From Candidatus Krumholzibacteriia bacterium (GTDB lineage: Bacteria > Krumholzibacteriota > Krumholzibacteriia > LZORAL124-64-63), in the NCBI GenBank assembly GCA_027056825.1, contig JALUJS010000567.1:1-7318 (forward strand): a stretch of 7,318 nt of DNA, given 5' to 3'. This document shows positions 3,796 to 7,318 of this stretch, one piece after another (the stretch's first letter is position 1; each line of letters opens with the position of its first letter). Made by a program: the position numbers and the translations under genes. The notes beneath the pieces were generated by a model. The model was not told the DNA's origin, made no database searches, and was given only the letters and a program-made list of their open reading frames with translations.

Positions 3796-6018
3796 ATGAA
3801 TGGATCATGGCTGGACAGGCTGCTGTCCCGCAAGGGCCTGTACACGGCCTTCTGGGTGGTGGGGATCATCATGGTCACCGCCCTGGTCGTGTTCACGGCC
3901 AACCTGCAGAAGGAAGTGCCCCCCATCCCCCAGCGCGTCGTCTCCCAAGGCGGCGAGACGCTCTACACCTATGATGACGTGGTGGCCGGCAAGGCTCTGT
4001 TCCAGCAGTTCGACCTGATGGACTACGGCACGTTGCTGGGCATGGGCGCCTACCTGGGACCCGACTTCTCCGCGGAATTCCTTCACCGTCGGGCCGAGTT
4101 CCTGTACGAGCGTTTCGCGCAGGAACTGTACGGCGTGCCCGCGGCCAAGCTGACGGATGTGCAGTTCGCGCAGATCAAGGAGCTGGTCAAGGAGGATTTC
4201 CACGCCAGGACCGCGTTGTCCAAGGACACCGTGACCTACACGGACAAGTCGACGGCGGCCTTCCACGCCAATGTCGATTACCTGACCAAATTCCTGGTGG
4301 ACGGGGACCAGGAGAACGCCTGGCCCGGCGGCGTGATCCGCCCGGACGAGGCCCGGCTCATCGCCGACTTTGTGGACTGGAGCCAGCTTGTGGCCTCGAC
4401 CCTGCGCCCCGGCGCCGACCGCACCTGGAGCAACAACTGGCCGGGCGAGCCTCTGGTTGACCAGGGGCCGACCTGGGCGACCCATCTCTACACCCTGTGG
4501 GAGATGCTGGCCCTGTGGGTGGGCACCATCCTGGTGCTGTGGATCGCCTACGACAAGCTCCTGAAGAAACGTCCCGACGAGCAGCTCGAGACGCCCCTGA
4601 ACATCACCAGGCTGTACCCGTCACAGGAGAAGCTGCTGAAGTACGTGCCCATCGTGGGCCTGTTCATGTTCCTGCAGATCGTCCTGGGCGGCTACCTGGC
4701 CCACATCTACACCGAGCCGGCCAAGAACTTCATCCTCTCCCAGCACATCCTGCCGTTCAACGTGATGCGCGCCCTGCACACCAACCTGGCCATCGTGTGG
4801 GTGGCCATCGGCTGGCTGGTGGGCGGCATGCTCATCGCGCCGCTGGTGGCCGAGGAGGACCTGAAGTATCCCTGGCTGGTCAACGTGCTGTGGGCGGCTT
4901 TGCTGGTGGTCGGCGGAGGCGGCCTGGTGGGCATCTACATGGGCGCCACCGGGCACATGCGCGAGGTGTGGTTCTGGCTGGGCAACGAGGGCCGCGAGCT
5001 GCTCAACCTGGGCCGCGTCTGGGACATCGGCCTGGTGGTCGGGCTGGTGATGTGGTTCCTGATGGTCTTCAGCCTCATCCGCAAAGCCAAGACCAACAAC
5101 GTGCTGGTGGGCACCATCATCTGGAGCGCCTTCGGCATCGCCACCCTGTACATGGCCGGCATGATGCCCCTGCACAAGATCATGCCCAACTACACCGTGG
5201 ACGATTATTACCGCTGGTGGGTCGTCCACCTGTGGGTCGAGCTGACCTTCGAGCTGTTCGCCGCGGGCGTGCTGGCCTTCCTGACGGTCTCGCTGGGCCT
5301 GGTTTCCCGCAAGTCCGCCGAGCGGATCATGCTGTTCGAGCTGGGGCTGATCATGCTCAGCGGGACCCTGGGCGTGGGTCACCACTACTGGTGGCAGGGC
5401 CTGGACGAGTACTGGATCGCCGTGGGCGGTATCTTCTCCGCGCTGGAGCCCTTGCCCCTGGTCCTGCTGATGATCGAGGCCTTCAAGGAGAAGCGGGAGA
5501 TCGACGCGCGCGGGGAGTCCTTCCCCTTCGCGGTGCCGTTCCTGTTCCTGGCCGGCAGCGCGTTTTTGAACTGGTTCGGCGCGGGGTTCCTGGGCATGGT
5601 CATCAATACCCCGACGATCAACTACTACAGCCACGGCACCTACCTGATCATGCCCCACGGCCACGTGGCCCTGTTGGGTGCGTTCGGGTACATCTCGCTG
5701 GCGTTCATGTACCTGACGGTGCGCGCCAACGCCCTGGCCAAGGGGTTGGAGTGGAACGACCGTCCCAGCCGCGTCGGGTTCTGGCTGCTGACCATCGGTG
5801 TGATTCTATTCGCGATCCCCACCATGGTTATCGGTCTGGAGCAGACCCGCATCGCCCACGACCTGGGTTACTGGTTCACCCGCCAGCGCGCGGCCGTGGA
5901 ACCCCTGAAGCCCTGGATGTGGTCGCGGCTGCTGCCGGACGGCCTGATGATCCTGGGCGCCGGCACCATCTTCATCGACCTGGTGAAGAAGAGCCTGTTC
6001 GCGCGCAAGGCTGCGTAA
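3796..6018 (+). CDS. norB: Single-subunit (quinol-type) nitric oxide reductase, divergent qNOR
   Basis: The frame encodes 740 residues, a normal qNOR length. GGAGG at 3784-3788 lies seven bases before the ATG. The enzyme reduces 2 NO to N2O in the cytoplasmic membrane using quinol or another donor. Helix 1 (about 16-36) leads to an outer-face domain (38-228) with qNOR hallmarks (PPIPQRVV, GAYLGPDFSAEFLHR, NNWPGEPLV) but no CxxCH heme site. About 13 further helices follow. Metal ligands are visible: His328 (low-spin heme), His478, His529 and His530 (FeB), and His621 and His623 (the two hemes). The catalytic glutamates Glu482, Glu486 and Glu551 are all present, so it is not an NO dismutase with altered FeB ligands. 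Differences from classical qNOR are HLWVELTFE instead of HLWVEGFFE, a changed quinol-site loop (303-312) and no cysteine anywhere. No norC or other partner is nearby. Control by the upstream Rrf2 protein is likely. Confidence 0.92.
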   Translation: MNGSWLDRLLSRKGLYTAFWVVGIIMVTALVVFTANLQKEVPPIPQRVVSQGGETLYTYDDVVAGKALFQQFDLMDYGTLLGMGAYLGPDFSAEFLHRRAEFLYERFAQELYGVPAAKLTDVQFAQIKELVKEDFHARTALSKDTVTYTDKSTAAFHANVDYLTKFLVDGDQENAWPGGVIRPDEARLIADFVDWSQLVASTLRPGADRTWSNNWPGEPLVDQGPTWATHLYTLWEMLALWVGTILVLWIAYDKLLKKRPDEQLETPLNITRLYPSQEKLLKYVPIVGLFMFLQIVLGGYLAHIYTEPAKNFILSQHILPFNVMRALHTNLAIVWVAIGWLVGGMLIAPLVAEEDLKYPWLVNVLWAALLVVGGGGLVGIYMGATGHMREVWFWLGNEGRELLNLGRVWDIGLVVGLVMWFLMVFSLIRKAKTNNVLVGTIIWSAFGIATLYMAGMMPLHKIMPNYTVDDYYRWWVVHLWVELTFELFAAGVLAFLTVSLGLVSRKSAERIMLFELGLIMLSGTLGVGHHYWWQGLDEYWIAVGGIFSALEPLPLVLLMIEAFKEKREIDARGESFPFAVPFLFLAGSAFLNWFGAGFLGMVINTPTINYYSHGTYLIMPHGHVALLGAFGYISLAFMYLTVRANALAKGLEWNDRPSRVGFWLLTIGVILFAIPTMVIGLEQTRIAHDLGYWFTRQRAAVEPLKPWMWSRLLPDGLMILGAGTIFIDLVKKSLFARKAA

Positions 6019-6047
6019 GGTGGCGTAGGCCGGACGGGCATACGATG

Positions 6048-6080
6048 ACGGCGGGGACCGGTTGGTCCCCGCCGTTTTTT
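6048..6080 (+). terminator. Rho-independent terminator of the NO reductase gene
   Basis: ACGGCGGGGACC (6048-6059) and GGTCCCCGCCGT (6064-6075) form a perfect 12-bp stem around a GGTT loop, followed directly by six T residues (6075-6080). It starts 29 bases after the reductase stop and ends 15 bases before the stop of the convergent gene. The minus-strand reading lacks a T-tract, so it acts mainly rightward. Confidence 0.95.
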
Positions 6081-6095
6081 GAGGCCGGCGCCGGA

Positions 6096-7154
6096 TCAGA
6101 ACTCCCGCACCCTGTTCGCGTCCTTGCCCGGGCGCACCGTGCGCCGAACCTCCGCGGATGCGTTTTCCGGTAATATTCCCTGGCCCTCGGGGCTGTCATT
6201 GTCGATCTGGGCGGCGGATTTCAGGCCGTCGAGAATATGACTTCCCTCCAGGGCCTCGCCGTCGGAGTAATATTCGAACCAGGGCAGGCCGAGCCTGGTG
6301 TAATGTTCGGCGGTGGGGGGCATGGTCGGGGGCGCCTCGCCGGTGATGGCGCGCCAGGCGATGCTGTTGGCCAGGTGGACATAGCAGCGGGAGGAGTGCT
6401 CCAGGTCCCAATCCTCGAAATCGTACCGGTCGCTGCTGATTTCCTGGCGCATGCGGCCGCCCGGGGCCAGGCCCAGGTCCGGCCGGTAGGCGGCCCCGGG
6501 ATCTTCGACCGCAAGGTGCCTCATCACCACGTCGCCTGCGGAAATCCTTATCGTGTGGGCGGAGATCCGCCGCCAGGCGTCGGCCTTCAGGGGGTAGGCG
6601 ATGATCTGCAGGCCCCCAAAGGCGCCTTCGCCGGTGATCTGCTCCTCGGCGGTGTAGCCCGCCCCCAGGGGCGCGGCCACGAACTGCCGGATGACCCCCT
6701 TCTGCACGCAGAACCCGTCGAGCCAGGGCTGGCCGGGCACGACGAGATAGTCCTGGGGGTCGCGGTGAGGGGCGTTGTCCCATGTGCCGCCGGTGACGGC
6801 GTTGATCATCCCGGCGGCGACCTTCACCAGGAAGGGGTAGTCGTCGGGCGAGGTGAAGTTGAGCCACATGGCCTCGCTCTGGAACATGGGCAGCATGACC
6901 CCGCCGTGCTCCCGCCATGCCGCGGGCAGACGGTCGGCGAAGTCGTCCACGTGACGCAAGGGGAAGCGGCCCAGGCCGGGCGGCAGAGGGTAGTCCACGC
7001 CGTCGTCGGGGATGCGCAGGGTGCGCTGGAAGTCCAGATCGAAGCGGGCTTGGGGGTGGACCTCGGGGAAGGAGAACCGGAGGGTGTCGGGATAAGCGTT
7101 CCCGGGCTTGTCGGGTGTCCGGGTATTGTTGTATACAGTATTCAACTCTATCAT
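6096..7154 (-). CDS. Conserved-looking soluble protein of unknown function
   Basis: The frame encodes 352 residues. The best start is ATG at 7152-7154, eight bases after GGAGG (7163-7167, minus strand). The frame is open for 19 more codons upstream, but that extension would read through this ribosome site. There is no signal peptide or membrane helix, so the product should be cytoplasmic. A central block (about 85-200) looks like the folded core: an aromatic MWLNF (96-100), HRDPQDYLVVPGQPWLDGF (130-148) and GGLQIIAYP (180-188). His130, Asp132 and Asp135 could be functional but match no active site I know. Residues 303-352 are polar and probably flexible. Only Cys149 and Cys257 are present. 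From memory it resembles hypothetical proteins seen in diverse bacteria, but I cannot name the family. It may share a transcript with the partial gene 60 bp upstream. Confidence 0.8.
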   Translation of the reverse strand: MIELNTVYNNTRTPDKPGNAYPDTLRFSFPEVHPQARFDLDFQRTLRIPDDGVDYPLPPGLGRFPLRHVDDFADRLPAAWREHGGVMLPMFQSEAMWLNFTSPDDYPFLVKVAAGMINAVTGGTWDNAPHRDPQDYLVVPGQPWLDGFCVQKGVIRQFVAAPLGAGYTAEEQITGEGAFGGLQIIAYPLKADAWRRISAHTIRISAGDVVMRHLAVEDPGAAYRPDLGLAPGGRMRQEISSDRYDFEDWDLEHSSRCYVHLANSIAWRAITGEAPPTMPPTAEHYTRLGLPWFEYYSDGEALEGSHILDGLKSAAQIDNDSPEGQGILPENASAEVRRTVRPGKDANRVREF

Positions 7155-7214
7155 CTTACTGTCCTCCAACGGGTTAAAATACTCCGGTCCTCTCCCCCCA
7201 GCCCTGTGCAAAAC

Positions 7215-7318
7215 TCACCATTTGCCGTCGCGAACCTCCCTGACCAGGTGAAGAACGGCGTGTTCGGGCGCGTCCTTGAGCTGCCGGATCAGTTCAGCGA
7301 ACAGTTGCGGCCGCTTGC
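7215..7318 (-). CDS. C-terminal fragment of an unidentified gene, cut by the window edge
   Basis: Reading leftward from the window edge, a frame is open for 33 codons and ends in TGA at 7215-7217. The visible peptide starts KRPQLFAELIRQLKD and ends LVREVRDGKW. It looks like one or two amphipathic helices. It has codon use and base composition like the other GC-rich genes. It ends 60 bp upstream of the start of the 352-residue gene on the same strand, with no terminator visible between, so an operon is plausible. Too little is present to assign a function. Confidence 0.6.
   Translation of the reverse strand, partial: KRPQLFAELIRQLKDAPEHAVLHLVREVRDGKW

Noticed and set aside
3796..6018. NO dismutase (oxygen-producing) instead of NO reductase
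   Set aside because: Known NO dismutases have substitutions among the FeB ligands. Here His478, His529, His530 and Glu482 are all intact, so reductase is the safer call.
4497..6173. Rightward frame of 558 codons inside the NO reductase gene, plus a 347-codon leftward frame at 4621-5664
   Set aside because: Both overlap a complete NO reductase with every catalytic residue. Their translations are Arg/Pro/Gly- or Gln/His-rich with no domain, typical of GC-rich alternate frames.
1..7318. CRISPR array, tRNA, rRNA, insertion sequence or transposon ends
   Set aside because: I saw no regularly spaced repeats, no tRNA-like cloverleaf, no rRNA sequence, no transposase and no terminal inverted repeats in the window.

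Overview
The window reads as chromosomal DNA of a GC-rich Gram-negative bacterium, probably from an environmental genome. The evidence is a lipoprotein signal peptide, a Tat-type motif, a quinol-type nitric oxide reductase and strong GGAGG ribosome sites. I cannot name the phylum. Base composition is uneven: positions 1-1380 are visibly AT-richer (a hand count of 181-240 gives 25 G+C of 60) than the rest (4981-5040 gives 43 of 60). The left end may therefore be acquired or less constrained accessory DNA.

Left part (1-1470): a lipoprotein-like reading frame starts at 185 and would run to 979, but an in-frame TAG at 611-613 splits it. The distal half ends in two glycine-zipper segments. A small three-helix membrane protein follows at 1071-1373. 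Hairpins without T-tracts lie after each of these genes. I recognise no family for either product.

Middle (1471-3146): an AtpZ/AtpI-like small membrane protein is read rightward. Just after it, a translationally coupled start leads only to a 15-codon frame, so the ATP synthase genes that usually follow are absent. Convergent to it is a calcineurin-like metallophosphoesterase of the YkuE type. It has three N-terminal membrane helices, then an internal twin-arginine motif and a fourth hydrophobic segment, which would place the catalytic domain outside the cytoplasm.

Nitric oxide module (3147-6080): an Rrf2-family regulator with three conserved cysteines, suited to holding an iron-sulfur cluster, is transcribed divergently from the phosphoesterase. 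Next, on the same strand, is a 740-residue single-subunit nitric oxide reductase. It keeps all the catalytic histidines and glutamates but differs from classical qNOR around the quinol site. The 114-bp gap between them carries several dyads that are candidate operators. A strong rho-independent terminator closes the unit. The simplest reading is NO sensing by the Rrf2 protein controlling NO detoxification or respiration by the reductase.

Right end (6096-7318): a 352-residue soluble protein of unknown function is read leftward, convergent with the reductase. The last 33 codons of another leftward gene lie upstream of it.
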